A DNA stretch of 39,879 bases. It comes from Glaciecola sp. UBA1851 (GTDB lineage Bacteria; Pseudomonadota; Gammaproteobacteria; Enterobacterales; Alteromonadaceae). Below the pieces are notes generated by a model that saw only the letters and a list, made by a program, of their open reading frames with translations, ran no database searches and was not told where the DNA came from. The translations under genes and the position numbers were made by a program. Location of the stretch: contig DDIL01000188.1 in the NCBI GenBank assembly GCA_002338515.1, positions 1-39,879 of the forward strand, read 5' to 3'. This document shows, piece by piece, positions 1 through 8,555 of this stretch. The stretch's first letter is position 1. The number at the start of each line of letters is the position of its first letter.

Positions 1-257
1 TTACGTGTACGAGTAGGGTCTGATATGACATGTGAAGAGGCTTGCGTTAATGCTTGAATAGTAATATTCGTCACAAATGCTTCGCCATTTTTCACATACA
101 CATAGGCATCAGTGATATTAACTTTACCTGCTCGAATACTTTTTACTTCCCAACCTTGTAACTGCAAACCAGCTTCAAATTTGCTCTTTAAAAGGTATTC
201 ATGTCGCGCTTTTTTATTTAGCGCTATTGTATTATTGTTTTGTTGTTTCTTTTTCAT
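1..257 (-). CDS. smpB: SsrA-binding protein SmpB, N-terminal part (cut by window edge)
   Basis: SmpB binds tmRNA (SsrA) and delivers it to stalled ribosomes for trans-translation in the cytoplasm. The first 85 codons are present; the gene runs off the left edge. Seen in the sequence: a Lys-rich start (MKKKQQ), then IALNKKARHEYLL, LQGWEVKSIRAGKVNITDAY and a stretch ending in DPTRTR, all matching the E. coli SmpB N-terminal half in order and spacing. The ATG is the first in frame; no strong Shine-Dalgarno is visible before it. The gene is divergent from ratA, the usual gammaproteobacterial arrangement. The tmRNA gene is not in the window. A plus-strand reading frame covering the same bases is a shadow. 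Confidence 0.95.
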   Translation of the reverse strand, partial: MKKKQQNNNTIALNKKARHEYLLKSKFEAGLQLQGWEVKSIRAGKVNITDAYVYVKNGEAFVTNITIQALTQASSHVISDPTRTR

Positions 258-431
258 CTTATCATTATACACGCTTAGCAATACATGCAACCATTGAATA
301 TGCACTTTAATCATTAAACTGATGAAACAAATGCTCAAAAATCATGCGATTAACTTACGTATTAAGCTTATGTTTATTCCAACATTAATTATTACGACTA
401 AAAATTCATTATTGAATTGAAAAACTGTTAA

Positions 432-459
432 TTGGACATAGTTCTTTATGTGTTATTAT
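432..459 (+). promoter_or_regulatory. Candidate sigma-70 promoter for ratA-rnfH
   Basis: TTGGAC at 432-437 and TATTAT at 454-459 are separated by 16 bp, a plausible -35/-10 pair about 170 bp upstream of ratA. The rest of the 371-bp smpB-ratA gap is AT-rich and shows no reading frame or strong hairpin. The call rests on motif match alone in AT-rich DNA, where chance matches are common. Confidence 0.3.
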
Positions 460-628
460 TTAAAAAATAAGTGAAATTAATAATGGGGAAATAGACCTCA
501 CATGCATATTTCAATATAGCGATTGTTTGAATATATGCTTAAACGTATCCTCACTAATTTTTAATTTAATTAATAAAAATCATAGATAAATTCCGAATAA
601 TACATTTTAGAAAAAGTACTTTAGTTTT

Positions 629-1060
629 ATGCCTCAAGTTAATAAGCATGCACTTGTGCCTTACAGCGCACAGCAAATGTTCAATTTAGTCAACGACGTA
701 AATGAATATCAAAATTTCTTACCTGGTTGCAGGAAAAGTGATGTGTTAAAGCAAAGCGATGATTTTATGCAGGCAAGAATGGTATTAGCCAAAGCTGGCA
801 TTGAACAAACACTAATAACTGAAAATGCGCTTGTCCCTGGTAAAAGTATTCAAATGAGCTTGTCCGAAGGCCCATTTAAATCGCTTTCAGGCGGTTGGAC
901 ATTTACACCGTTGTCAGACGAAGCATGTAAAATAGAATTGAATTTACATTTTAAATTTGCCAGCAAATTAGTTGATATGGCATTCGGGAAAGTGTTTAGA
1001 GGGTTAACGAATAACATGGTAAAAGCCTTTAGTCAGCGAGCGAAAGAGGTATATAAATAA
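629..1060 (+). CDS. ratA: RatA-like START/COQ10-family protein
   Basis: Small START-like (Coq10/polyketide cyclase) protein of 143 residues. The E. coli homologue RatA (YfjG) was described as a ribosome-association toxin, and the wider family includes coenzyme Q-binding COQ10 proteins, so either role is possible. Seen: ALVPYSAQQMFNLVNDVNEY near the N-terminus, FLPGCRKS, a GPFKSLSGGWTFTPL strand segment around residue 80-95, and the C-terminal helix FGKVFRGLTNNMVKAF, all collinear with E. coli RatA and of the same length. The stop overlaps the rnfH start by one base (TAATG), so the two genes are translationally coupled. No obvious Shine-Dalgarno precedes the ATG. Confidence 0.92.
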   Translation: MPQVNKHALVPYSAQQMFNLVNDVNEYQNFLPGCRKSDVLKQSDDFMQARMVLAKAGIEQTLITENALVPGKSIQMSLSEGPFKSLSGGWTFTPLSDEACKIELNLHFKFASKLVDMAFGKVFRGLTNNMVKAFSQRAKEVYK

Positions 1061-1395
1061 TGCAAGATGCCATTGCTATTGAAGTGACTTACGCGTTACC
1101 AGAAAAACAAACGCTACTAAGCATTGCAGTTAAGAAAGGCACAAATGTAAAGCAGGCAATAGAGCAATCAGGCATTCTTACTTTACATCAAGATATTGAT
1201 TTAGAAGTGAATAGAGTGGGTATTTGGTATAAAACAACAAAATTAGATAATGTATTAAATGAAGGGGATAGAATTGAAATTTATCGCCCACTTATAGCTG
1301 ACCCTAAAGAAGTCAGAAAGCTTCGTGCACAAAAAGCAAAAGAGTCAGGGCGCGCCAATAAAACAACAGGCGCGCCGGTTAAACCATCAAGCTAA
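1060..1395 (+). CDS. rnfH: RnfH/RatB family ubiquitin-like protein (UPF0125)
   Basis: A 111-residue member of the RnfH (YfjF, RatB) family, a beta-grasp, ubiquitin-like fold of unclear biochemical role that almost always follows ratA. Seen: IEVTYALPEKQTLLSIAVKK at the start, the conserved GIWYKTTKLDNVLNEGDRIEIYRPLIADPKEVRK block around residues 53-87, and a Lys/Ala-rich tail. The start ATG shares its A with the ratA stop codon. The gene ends only 9 bp before the convergent ppsR stop, leaving no room for a separate terminator. The name comes from an association with rnf operons in some species; no rnf gene is in this window. Confidence 0.9.
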   Translation: MQDAIAIEVTYALPEKQTLLSIAVKKGTNVKQAIEQSGILTLHQDIDLEVNRVGIWYKTTKLDNVLNEGDRIEIYRPLIADPKEVRKLRAQKAKESGRANKTTGAPVKPSS

Positions 1396-1404
1396 ATAGA
1401 GAGT

Positions 1405-2217
1405 TTAATATTTTTTCCGCTTAAGTCCTGTTTGAGCTAAGATCTTGGCAGATATTTCTTCTACAGAATATTTTGTACTATTTAGAAACGGGATCTTTTC
1501 TTTCCTATATAAGTTTTCTACTTCTCTCAATTCCATTCTGCACTGAGGCATAGACGCATATCGACTGTTAGCCCTTCGTTCGGAACGAATTGCATGAAGT
1601 CTTTCTGCACTTATTGTCAAGCCAAACAGCTTTTGTTTGAATCGTCGAAGAACAGGAGGAAGCTTCAAAATATCACCGATATCTTCTTCTGTGAATGGAT
1701 AGTTTGCTGCCTTGATTCCATATTGTAAAGCTAAGTATAAACTAGTTGGAGTTTTGCCAGAGCGAGAAACGCCAACCAAAATAATATCCGCTTCTTGAAA
1801 GTCCTTTAAATTGGAACCATCATCATTAGCTAGCGCATAGTTAACCGCTTCAATTCGAATATCGTATGTTTTTTCATGCATAGAATGGGTTCGATGTTTT
1901 TTCGGTTTTGATGGTATACCTATCACTTTTTCAAGAGGCACCACAAACTGATCAAGGAAATTATAGTTAATCCCAGGTGAGCTGCTAATGATTCGACCAA
2001 TGTCTGCATTTACCATTGTATAAAAAACGAGCGGCCGTTCACCCGTTTTTTCATATGACTTCTTAATTTGCGAAATTACCTCTCTAGCATGTTGTTCGGT
2101 TTCAACAAAAGGAACCGTTGTATGTTCAAATTCAACGGGAAATAAAGACAATAAAGCATGCCCAAAAACCTCTGAGGTAATGGCTGTACCGTCTGAAATA
2201 TAAAAAGCTCTACGCAC
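1405..2217 (-). CDS. ppsR: PEP synthase regulatory protein (bifunctional kinase/pyrophosphorylase, DUF299)
   Basis: PpsR inactivates PEP synthase by ADP-dependent threonine phosphorylation near the catalytic histidine and reactivates it by Pi-dependent dephosphorylation. Its 270 residues match the family length. Seen: FYISDGTAITSEV at the N-terminus, the P-loop-like GVSRSGKTPTSLYLALQYG around residues 148-166, FGLTISAERL, and the C-terminal block NSRYASMPQCRMELREVE followed by NSTKYSVEEISAKI. The start is GTG at 2217, supported by AAGGAG five bases upstream; an out-of-frame ATG lies between them. It is divergent from ppsA, its substrate, as in E. coli, with a 204-bp shared control region. A 7-bp hairpin holds its ribosome-binding site in the loop. 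Confidence 0.95.
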   Translation of the reverse strand: MRRAFYISDGTAITSEVFGHALLSLFPVEFEHTTVPFVETEQHAREVISQIKKSYEKTGERPLVFYTMVNADIGRIISSSPGINYNFLDQFVVPLEKVIGIPSKPKKHRTHSMHEKTYDIRIEAVNYALANDDGSNLKDFQEADIILVGVSRSGKTPTSLYLALQYGIKAANYPFTEEDIGDILKLPPVLRRFKQKLFGLTISAERLHAIRSERRANSRYASMPQCRMELREVENLYRKEKIPFLNSTKYSVEEISAKILAQTGLKRKKY

Positions 2218-2239
2218 AACATCTCCTTAACAATGTTGT
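2216..2239 (-). promoter_or_regulatory. Hairpin enclosing the ppsR ribosome-binding site
   Basis: In the ppsR mRNA, ACAACAT and ATGTTGT form a 7-bp perfect stem. The 10-base loop contains the AAGGAG Shine-Dalgarno, and the last arm reaches into the GTG start codon. This could lower or condition translation. The structure is read directly; any regulatory role is inference. Confidence 0.4.
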
Positions 2240-2251
2240 AAATTTCTTACG
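2237..2251. promoter_or_regulatory. HexR-like operator candidate between ppsR and ppsA
   Basis: TGTAAATTTCTTACG is a 15-base imperfect palindrome matching the HexR consensus (TGTAATwwwATTACA) at the outer half-sites except the last base. HexR is known to control central carbon genes including ppsA in several gammaproteobacteria. A second dyad, GTGCTA-ACGC-TAGCAC, lies at 2301-2316 in the same gap. No hexR gene is in the window, so this is a candidate only. Confidence 0.3.
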
Positions 2252-2421
2252 AAAAAAAATAAATTTTACTTTGTATAGAAAGCACAATTACAATCTGCGA
2301 GTGCTAACGCTAGCACGTTTAGTTGTTTTGTAATAGTGATTGAAAGTACTCAACGAATTGTTGAAAATGATTTCACCGTTTTTCAGTTAATAATGATTAG
2401 CTTTGCTTGGAGGCCCTCACA

Positions 2422-4794
2422 GTGCAAGAATATGTTCTTTGGTATCAAGAGTTGGGAATGGATGATGTAAACCGAGTGGGAGGCAAAAATGCTTCGCTTG
2501 GTGAAATGATATCAAATCTATCTAACGCAGGCGTACAAGTACCAGGTGGATTTGCCACTACTGCTTATGCGTTCAATGAATTTTTAGATAAAAGTGGTGT
2601 TGAAGCCAAAATTTACGATTTGCTCGATGCCCTTGATGTAGACGATGTAAATGCATTAGCACAAGCTGGTAACAAAATTAGGCAATGGATCTTAGATACG
2701 CCGTTTCAATCTGAATTAGAAGATGAAATAAAGTCGGCTTTTAATACGTTAGTGGCAGATGCTGGAGACGAAGCATCTTTTGCTGTTCGTTCCTCTGCTA
2801 CGGCAGAAGATATGCCCGATGCATCGTTTGCAGGTCAGCAAGAAACTTTCCTTAATGTCAAAGGTTATGAATCTGTTTTAATTGCCATTAAACATGTTTT
2901 CGCTTCATTATTTAATGATCGTGCCATTTCTTATCGGGTTCACCAAGGCTATGACCATAAAGGTGTTGCCCTATCAGCTGGTATCCAGCGCATGGTTAGA
3001 AGTGATTTATCGGCCTCTGGGGTTATGTTTAGTATTGATACTGAATCGGGTTTCGAAGATGTAGTATTTATCACTAGCTCTTACGGTTTAGGTGAAATGG
3101 TTGTGCAAGGTGCCGTTAATCCAGACGAATTTTATGTTCATAAGCCAACTCTAGAACGTGGAAACCCAGCGGTGTTGCGCCGTAATATCGGTTCTAAATT
3201 AACTAAAATGATTTATTCAGATGATTTAGAGCACGGCAAACAAGTTGAAATAGTCGATATTCCAAGAACAGACGGCATGCAGTTTTCGATTAATGACGAA
3301 GAAGTCATGGAATTAGCCAAACAGGCTGTCACTATTGAAAAGCACTATGGTCGCCCTATGGATATAGAGTGGGCAAAAGACGGTACAGATGGCAAGCTAT
3401 ATATTGTTCAAGCACGCCCAGAAACGGTTAGAAGCCGAGAAGACATGCAAGTTATTGAGCGTTTCCAACTTAATGGCAATGCTAAGTTAGTATGTGATGG
3501 TAGGGCAATTGGTCATAAAATTGGTGCAGGTAAAGCAAAAGTCTTAGCATCAATTGAAGAAATGGATAAAATTGAAACGGGCGATGTGTTAGTTACCGAT
3601 ATGACCGACCCTGATTGGGAGCCTATTATGAAAAAGGCTTCTGCAATTGTCACAAACCGAGGCGGCAGAACTTGCCACGCCGCTATTATTGCGCGTGAAA
3701 TGGGTATTCCTGCGGTAGTGGGTTGTGGCGATGCAACCGATTTAATCAAAACTGGCGATGAAGTAACGGTATCGTGCGCCGAAGGTGACACTGGTTATAT
3801 CTATGGTCAAGTACTTGATTATGAAGTGACCACTTCACGCATTGATTCCATGCCTGATTTACCATTAAAAATAATGATGAACGTGGGTAACCCTGACCGC
3901 GCCTTTGATTTCGGTCGTTTGCCGCATGAAGGTGTAGGCTTAGCTCGTTTAGAGTTTATTATTAATAGAATGATTGGTGTGCATCCTAAAGCCTTGCTTA
4001 ATTATGATGAACAGCCAGAAGAAGTGAAAGAAGAAATTGATGATATGATTGCTGGTTACCCTACACCAGTTGAATACTATATTCAGAAACTTGCTGAGGG
4101 TATTTCATCTATAGGCGCAGCGTTTGCACCAAAGAAAGTGATTGTTCGTATGTCTGATTTTAAATCTAACGAATATTTTAATTTGGTCGGTGGTTATCAA
4201 TACGAGCCAGACGAAGAAAACCCAATGCTTGGTTTTAGAGGCGCTAGCCGATATATTTCTGAGAGTTTCAGAGATTGTTTTGCGCTTGAGTGCGAAGCTA
4301 TAAAGCGTGTACGAAATGAAATGGGTCTAACCAACGTTGAAATAATGATTCCATTCGTACGAACGTTAGAAGAAGGCAAGCAGGTTATTGATTTGTTAGC
4401 AGAGCATGGCCTTGAGAAAGGTGACAATGGCTTACGTATTATCATGATGTGTGAATTGCCTTCAAATGCACTATTAGCTGATCAGTTCTTAGATATCTTT
4501 GACGGATTCTCAATTGGCTCCAACGACTTAACTCAGTTAACGCTTGGTTTAGATAGAGACTCCGGGCTAATCGCACATTTATTCGATGAGCGAAACGAAG
4601 CTGTTAAAGCACTATTATCCATGGCGATTAAAGCAGCTAAAAAACGTGGTAAGTACGTAGGAATTTGTGGTCAAGGCCCATCTGATCACGAAGACTTTGC
4701 GGCTTGGTTGGTAGAGCAAGGTATTGACAGTGTATCGCTTAACCCTGATACCGTTGTTGAAACTTGGCTATATTTAGCTGAAAAACATGGCTAA
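2422..4794 (+). CDS. ppsA: Phosphoenolpyruvate synthase (pyruvate, water dikinase)
   Basis: Converts pyruvate, ATP and water to PEP, AMP and phosphate, the entry step of gluconeogenesis from pyruvate or lactate. The 790-residue product has the three expected parts: an N-terminal ATP-grasp-like domain (VGGKNASLGEM at residues 18-28; SSATAEDMPDASFAGQQ near 125), the swivelling phosphohistidine domain (GGRTCHAAIIAREMGIPA, catalytic His about 419), and a C-terminal TIM-barrel PEP/pyruvate domain (GSNDLTQLTLGLDRDSG; catalytic Cys about 749 in GICGQGPSD). The start is taken as GTG 2422 because TTGGAGG sits 8 bases upstream; a longer frame from TTG 2407 would start inside that ribosome-binding site. 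The control region is shared with divergent ppsR. A strong terminator follows. Confidence 0.97.
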   Translation: MQEYVLWYQELGMDDVNRVGGKNASLGEMISNLSNAGVQVPGGFATTAYAFNEFLDKSGVEAKIYDLLDALDVDDVNALAQAGNKIRQWILDTPFQSELEDEIKSAFNTLVADAGDEASFAVRSSATAEDMPDASFAGQQETFLNVKGYESVLIAIKHVFASLFNDRAISYRVHQGYDHKGVALSAGIQRMVRSDLSASGVMFSIDTESGFEDVVFITSSYGLGEMVVQGAVNPDEFYVHKPTLERGNPAVLRRNIGSKLTKMIYSDDLEHGKQVEIVDIPRTDGMQFSINDEEVMELAKQAVTIEKHYGRPMDIEWAKDGTDGKLYIVQARPETVRSREDMQVIERFQLNGNAKLVCDGRAIGHKIGAGKAKVLASIEEMDKIETGDVLVTDMTDPDWEPIMKKASAIVTNRGGRTCHAAIIAREMGIPAVVGCGDATDLIKTGDEVTVSCAEGDTGYIYGQVLDYEVTTSRIDSMPDLPLKIMMNVGNPDRAFDFGRLPHEGVGLARLEFIINRMIGVHPKALLNYDEQPEEVKEEIDDMIAGYPTPVEYYIQKLAEGISSIGAAFAPKKVIVRMSDFKSNEYFNLVGGYQYEPDEENPMLGFRGASRYISESFRDCFALECEAIKRVRNEMGLTNVEIMIPFVRTLEEGKQVIDLLAEHGLEKGDNGLRIIMMCELPSNALLADQFLDIFDGFSIGSNDLTQLTLGLDRDSGLIAHLFDERNEAVKALLSMAIKAAKKRGKYVGICGQGPSDHEDFAAWLVEQGIDSVSLNPDTVVETWLYLAEKHG

Positions 4795-4824
4795 TTAGTC
4801 GTTCTTAAACATTTGTTGTTTAAT

Positions 4825-4860
4825 AAAAACGCCCTGCATGCAAGTTGGGCGTTTTTTATT
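4825..4860 (+). terminator. Intrinsic terminator after ppsA
   Basis: AAAAACGCCC (4825-4834) pairs with GGGCGTTTTT (4847-4856) around a 12-base loop. The 3' arm itself gives the T run (GTTTTTTATT). It lies 30 bp after the ppsA stop and separates it from ydiJ. Confidence 0.9.
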
Positions 4861-5007
4861 TATGCTGAATGTAACGGAGCAATTCGTTTTTAAAAAAGCC
4901 AAGTTGTAAATCAGACTTTGCCAATATTGATTGATTTATATTTGTTTAGCTATAGAGTCCAGCAATCACACTAGGTATACTAGCGGCTTGATCATAGGAG
5001 CATATTG

Positions 5008-8000
5008 TTGAACGCGTTACCAGTCATATCACCACAAGCAAATTTACCGTCGCCTGTTCTTGGTTTTATTCAAGCATTAGAATCATCAGATTTTAGTGGA
5101 GAAATAGATATTACCTATTCAAGCCGCTTATCGGTTGCCACGGATAACTCGATTTATCAACAGTTACCTCAAGGGGTATTGTTTCCTCGAAACGTCGCTG
5201 ATCTGCAAATCATTGCTAAGCTTTCAGCGAATATTAATGATATTACATTCAGTGCCCGAGGTGGAGGTACAGGTACTAATGGTCAGTCACTTACACCGGG
5301 TATTGTCGTTGATACATCTAGACATATGAATCACATTTTGGAGCTTAATTTAGAGCAGCAATGGGTGAAAGTTGAATCTGGTGTAGTGAAAGACGCATTA
5401 AATGACTATTTAGCCCCGCATGGTTATTTCTTTTCACCTGATTTATCTACCAGCAACCGCGCTACAATTGGTGGCATGATAAGCACCGATGCCTCAGGAC
5501 AGGGGTCACTGGTATATGGCAAAACCAGCGATCATCTTTTAGGTTTGCGCGCTGTAATAGCCTCAGGTGATGTGTTAGATACACAACCGATAGACATTGA
5601 AGAAGCGACAACGTTAGCAAAAAGAAAGGATGCAATTGGTAATATTTACAAGCAAATATTAGCCACTTGTATTGAAAAACGTGAAAAAATAATTGAAAAA
5701 TTTCCTCGTTTAAATCGCTTTTTAACTGGCTATGATTTAGAGCACGCATACGATGATAAACAAAATAAAATAGATGCTGGGCGGCTAATTGCAGGCGCTG
5801 AAGGGTCATTAGCTTTCATTGCCGAAGCGAAGCTTAATATTACGAAAATTCCAACATTTACCACTTTGGTCAATGTAAAATACGACAAGTTTGAATCGGC
5901 CCTTCGTCATGCGCCTAGCATGATTGAAGCGAAGGCAACGTCTGTGGAAACCGTTGATAGCAAGGTACTTGGGCTTGCTCGAGCTGATATTATTTGGCAC
6001 AGCGTGTCTGACCTGATTTCTGATGTACCCAATAAACCTATGGATGGGTTGAATATGGTGGAGTACAACAGCGATAACCAAGCTGAAATTGATAGTAAAA
6101 TTACACAATTATGTGAACGTCTTGATAATGACATCGCGCAACAAAGAAATGGGGTGATCGGATATCAAATTACCTCAAACAAATCGCAAATAAAGAAAGT
6201 CTATGCGATGCGTAAAAAAGCAGTGGGGTTATTGGGTAAAACAAAAGGCGCTAAAAAACCCATAGCTTTTGCAGAAGATACTGCTGTGCCGCCTGAAAAT
6301 TTAGCGGATTTTATTATGGAATTTAGGGATTTGTTAGATTCTCATAACTTAAATTACGGTATGTTTGGACATGTTGATGCTGGTGTACTACATGTGCGAC
6401 CTGCGCTTGATTTATGCGACCCTAAACAAGAGCAATTAGTTAACACCATTTCTGACCAAGTAGTTGCGCTTGTGGCTAAGTATGGCGGTTTAATGTGGGG
6501 AGAGCACGGGAAAGGTTATCGCAGTCAATATGCTCCCGAATTTTTTGGTGAGTATTTATATGATGAACTCAGAAAACTAAAAGCGGCGTTTGACCCAAAC
6601 AATAAAATGAACCCAGGAAAAATTTGTACGCCTTTTGAATCTAGCGCGAAACTTGTGCAAGTATCAGACACTAAGCGGGCAACCTACGATCGTAACATTC
6701 CTATTGCATTTAAAACTGAATTTGAACCTGCCATGAGTTGTAATGGTAATGGCTTATGCTTTAATTATGATACAACTTCACCTATGTGTCCTTCTAGTAA
6801 AATTACTCAAGATAGACGGCATAGTCCAAAGGGAAGGGCGGGCTTAATAAGAGAATGGTTGCTGCAATTAAGCAAACATAACATTGATTCAGAGAATATC
6901 TCAGTTAAAACGTTTAAAAGTAATATTTTTTCTAAAATCAAACAAACATTTAGCAAGCAAGATGACTTCAATCATGAAGTGTTTGAAGCCATGAACGGAT
7001 GCCTAGCATGCAAATCTTGTTCTAGCCAATGTCCGGTAGGGGTTGATGTTCCTGATTTCAGGGCAAAATTTTTAGCTATTTATTATTCAAAGTATTTGCG
7101 TCCACTAAAAGATTACTTTGTTGCTCATGTTGAAACGCTTACGCCTTTGATGGCAAAAGCGCCTAAACTGACCAATATGTTAGTGCAGTCTGCGCCATCA
7201 AAATGGTTATTAAAGCAGATTGTGGGTTATGTAGACACACCAGCATTATCTACACCTAGCCTAAAGCAGCGAGTGAATAGCTACACCCAAGTACTAAAAT
7301 CGAAAAAAGATATAGAATATTTACAGCAATTAAGTGACGACGAGCGCAGTGAGCATATTTTAATTGTGCAAGACCCATTTACCTCGTTTTACGATGCATC
7401 TGTGGTAGAAAAACTTGCGTTATTCCTCAAAAAAGTTGGTAAAAAACCGGTTGTTTTACCTTTTTCACCAAACGGTAAACCGCAACACGTTAAAGGGTTC
7501 TTAAAAGAATTTGAAAAAACAGCTGAGCAAACAAGTGAGTTTTTAAACCAAGTTGCTAAGTTAAATATTCCAATGATAGGGGCAGACGCGTCATTGGTGC
7601 TATGTTATCGAGATGAGTATGTGAAAACGCTTGGTATTAAAGCAAACAACTTCACTGTTTATACGCTTACTGAGTGGCTGAGCGATTGTGCTGACGCATT
7701 GCCCGAGTTTAGCCAACCCAATCAACTTACCTATGATCTATTAGCTCATTGCTCTGAAAAAACAGCGTTGCCCCAAACAGAAAAAACTTGGGTAGATATT
7801 TTCGATAAGTTTAACTTAAAGCTCAATATTGTTTCTGTTGGTTGTTGTGGTATGGCGGGTACATATGGTCATGAATTAGAAAATCTAGAAAACTCAAAAG
7901 GTATTTATAATTTGAGCTGGGCATCTCATGCCAAAAATCATAATATTCTTGTTACAGGTTATTCATGTAGAAGCCAAGTAAAACGTTTTGAACAATTTAG

Positions 8001-8040
8001 ACCCAAGCATCCGATAGAAGTGTTAGCGGACCTGCTTTAA
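5008..8040 (+). CDS. ydiJ: YdiJ-type FAD-linked oxidase / Fe-S (CCG-domain) dehydrogenase, probable D-2-hydroxyacid dehydrogenase
   Basis: A fused flavoprotein and iron-sulphur electron-transfer protein of about 1010 residues, close in length and layout to E. coli YdiJ (1018). In order: FAD_binding_4 domain with GGGTGTNGQSLTPG near residue 90 and STSNRATIGGMISTDASGQG near 150; FAD-oxidase C domain with FGHVDAGVLHVRPALD near 455; a first cysteine cluster in CNGNGLCFNYDTTSPMCPS near 577; a second, CLACKSCSSQCPVG, near 667; and a C-terminal CCG domain with GCCGMAGTYG near 948 and GYSCRSQ. E. coli YdiJ has been reported as a D-2-hydroxyglutarate dehydrogenase; I infer a similar substrate class. 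TTG 5008 is chosen over the adjacent TTG 5005 because AGGAG ends 7 bases before it. DUF4826 follows closely. Confidence 0.93.
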   Translation: MNALPVISPQANLPSPVLGFIQALESSDFSGEIDITYSSRLSVATDNSIYQQLPQGVLFPRNVADLQIIAKLSANINDITFSARGGGTGTNGQSLTPGIVVDTSRHMNHILELNLEQQWVKVESGVVKDALNDYLAPHGYFFSPDLSTSNRATIGGMISTDASGQGSLVYGKTSDHLLGLRAVIASGDVLDTQPIDIEEATTLAKRKDAIGNIYKQILATCIEKREKIIEKFPRLNRFLTGYDLEHAYDDKQNKIDAGRLIAGAEGSLAFIAEAKLNITKIPTFTTLVNVKYDKFESALRHAPSMIEAKATSVETVDSKVLGLARADIIWHSVSDLISDVPNKPMDGLNMVEYNSDNQAEIDSKITQLCERLDNDIAQQRNGVIGYQITSNKSQIKKVYAMRKKAVGLLGKTKGAKKPIAFAEDTAVPPENLADFIMEFRDLLDSHNLNYGMFGHVDAGVLHVRPALDLCDPKQEQLVNTISDQVVALVAKYGGLMWGEHGKGYRSQYAPEFFGEYLYDELRKLKAAFDPNNKMNPGKICTPFESSAKLVQVSDTKRATYDRNIPIAFKTEFEPAMSCNGNGLCFNYDTTSPMCPSSKITQDRRHSPKGRAGLIREWLLQLSKHNIDSENISVKTFKSNIFSKIKQTFSKQDDFNHEVFEAMNGCLACKSCSSQCPVGVDVPDFRAKFLAIYYSKYLRPLKDYFVAHVETLTPLMAKAPKLTNMLVQSAPSKWLLKQIVGYVDTPALSTPSLKQRVNSYTQVLKSKKDIEYLQQLSDDERSEHILIVQDPFTSFYDASVVEKLALFLKKVGKKPVVLPFSPNGKPQHVKGFLKEFEKTAEQTSEFLNQVAKLNIPMIGADASLVLCYRDEYVKTLGIKANNFTVYTLTEWLSDCADALPEFSQPNQLTYDLLAHCSEKTALPQTEKTWVDIFDKFNLKLNIVSVGCCGMAGTYGHELENLENSKGIYNLSWASHAKNHNILVTGYSCRSQVKRFEQFRPKHPIEVLADLL

Positions 8041-8064
8041 TATAAAAATAATAAGAGAGAAAGA

Positions 8065-8484
8065 ATGAATCAAGATCAACAAGGTGAAATAAACAGTCAG
8101 GCGTCACTACAAGAGTGGGTTAGACAGCAATTTCAGCGTGCCAATGCGCATTTAGCCGAAAATAGTATATTGTTTGAGACAGTAGTTACTGAACAAAGTC
8201 GCTACTTAGCTCCTATTGTTGCTGTGTGGAAAATAAAAGATAGAAACAACGACTTTTATTGGGTCATTTGTGGCGATGTGCCAGCAGATTATGTTCAAGC
8301 TTCTAGCGCAAAGGATGCAAGAGAGGTGCTAAGACACTTTTCTATGGCATGGCAATTGAAAGCAGAGAATATTTTAGCCAATGAAAAATCTGACCAAGTA
8401 CAAAAAGATTATGCGAATTTACTGATTTCTAAGGCGGAAGTACTTTACGAAACACAAAGTAATGACGAGTGGTGGAATGCTTAA
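8065..8484 (+). CDS. DUF4826 family protein
   Basis: A 139-residue, soluble-looking protein of the DUF4826 family, known from Shewanella, Alteromonas and relatives; function unknown. Seen: an amphipathic start with EWVRQQFQRANAHLAE, the conserved APIVAVWKIKDR, a FYWVICGDVPADYV strand, the helix ARHFSMAWQLKAENIL-like segment (written here REVLRHFSMAWQLKAE), and a WW pair near the end (EWWNA). There is no signal peptide or membrane helix. A purine-rich ribosome-binding site (GAGAGAAAG) precedes the ATG. It lies 24 bp after ydiJ, so the two are probably co-transcribed, but this does not by itself give a function. A hairpin follows. Confidence 0.82.
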   Translation: MNQDQQGEINSQASLQEWVRQQFQRANAHLAENSILFETVVTEQSRYLAPIVAVWKIKDRNNDFYWVICGDVPADYVQASSAKDAREVLRHFSMAWQLKAENILANEKSDQVQKDYANLLISKAEVLYETQSNDEWWNA

Positions 8485-8497
8485 TTCGTAAATGAGT

Positions 8498-8537
8498 ATG
8501 CGTATCTTTTACAACTTTTCCTTATTAAGATACGCAT
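8498..8537. terminator. Hairpin between convergent genes, possible bidirectional terminator
   Basis: ATGCGTATCTT (8498-8508) and AAGATACGCAT (8527-8537) form an 11-bp perfect stem around an 18-base loop. It lies between the DUF4826 stop and the stop of the opposing small gene. Neither side carries a clean T run, so termination is plausible rather than certain. Confidence 0.5.
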
Positions 8538-8555
8538 GTTTATACCAACAAAATG

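Noticed and set aside
112..297. Plus-strand frame of 61 codons at the left end
   Set aside because: It is the antisense shadow of smpB, which is clearly supported by similarity.
5462..6134. Three minus-strand frames inside ydiJ
   Set aside because: They overlap each other and lie wholly antisense to a strongly conserved gene, with no ribosome-binding sites.
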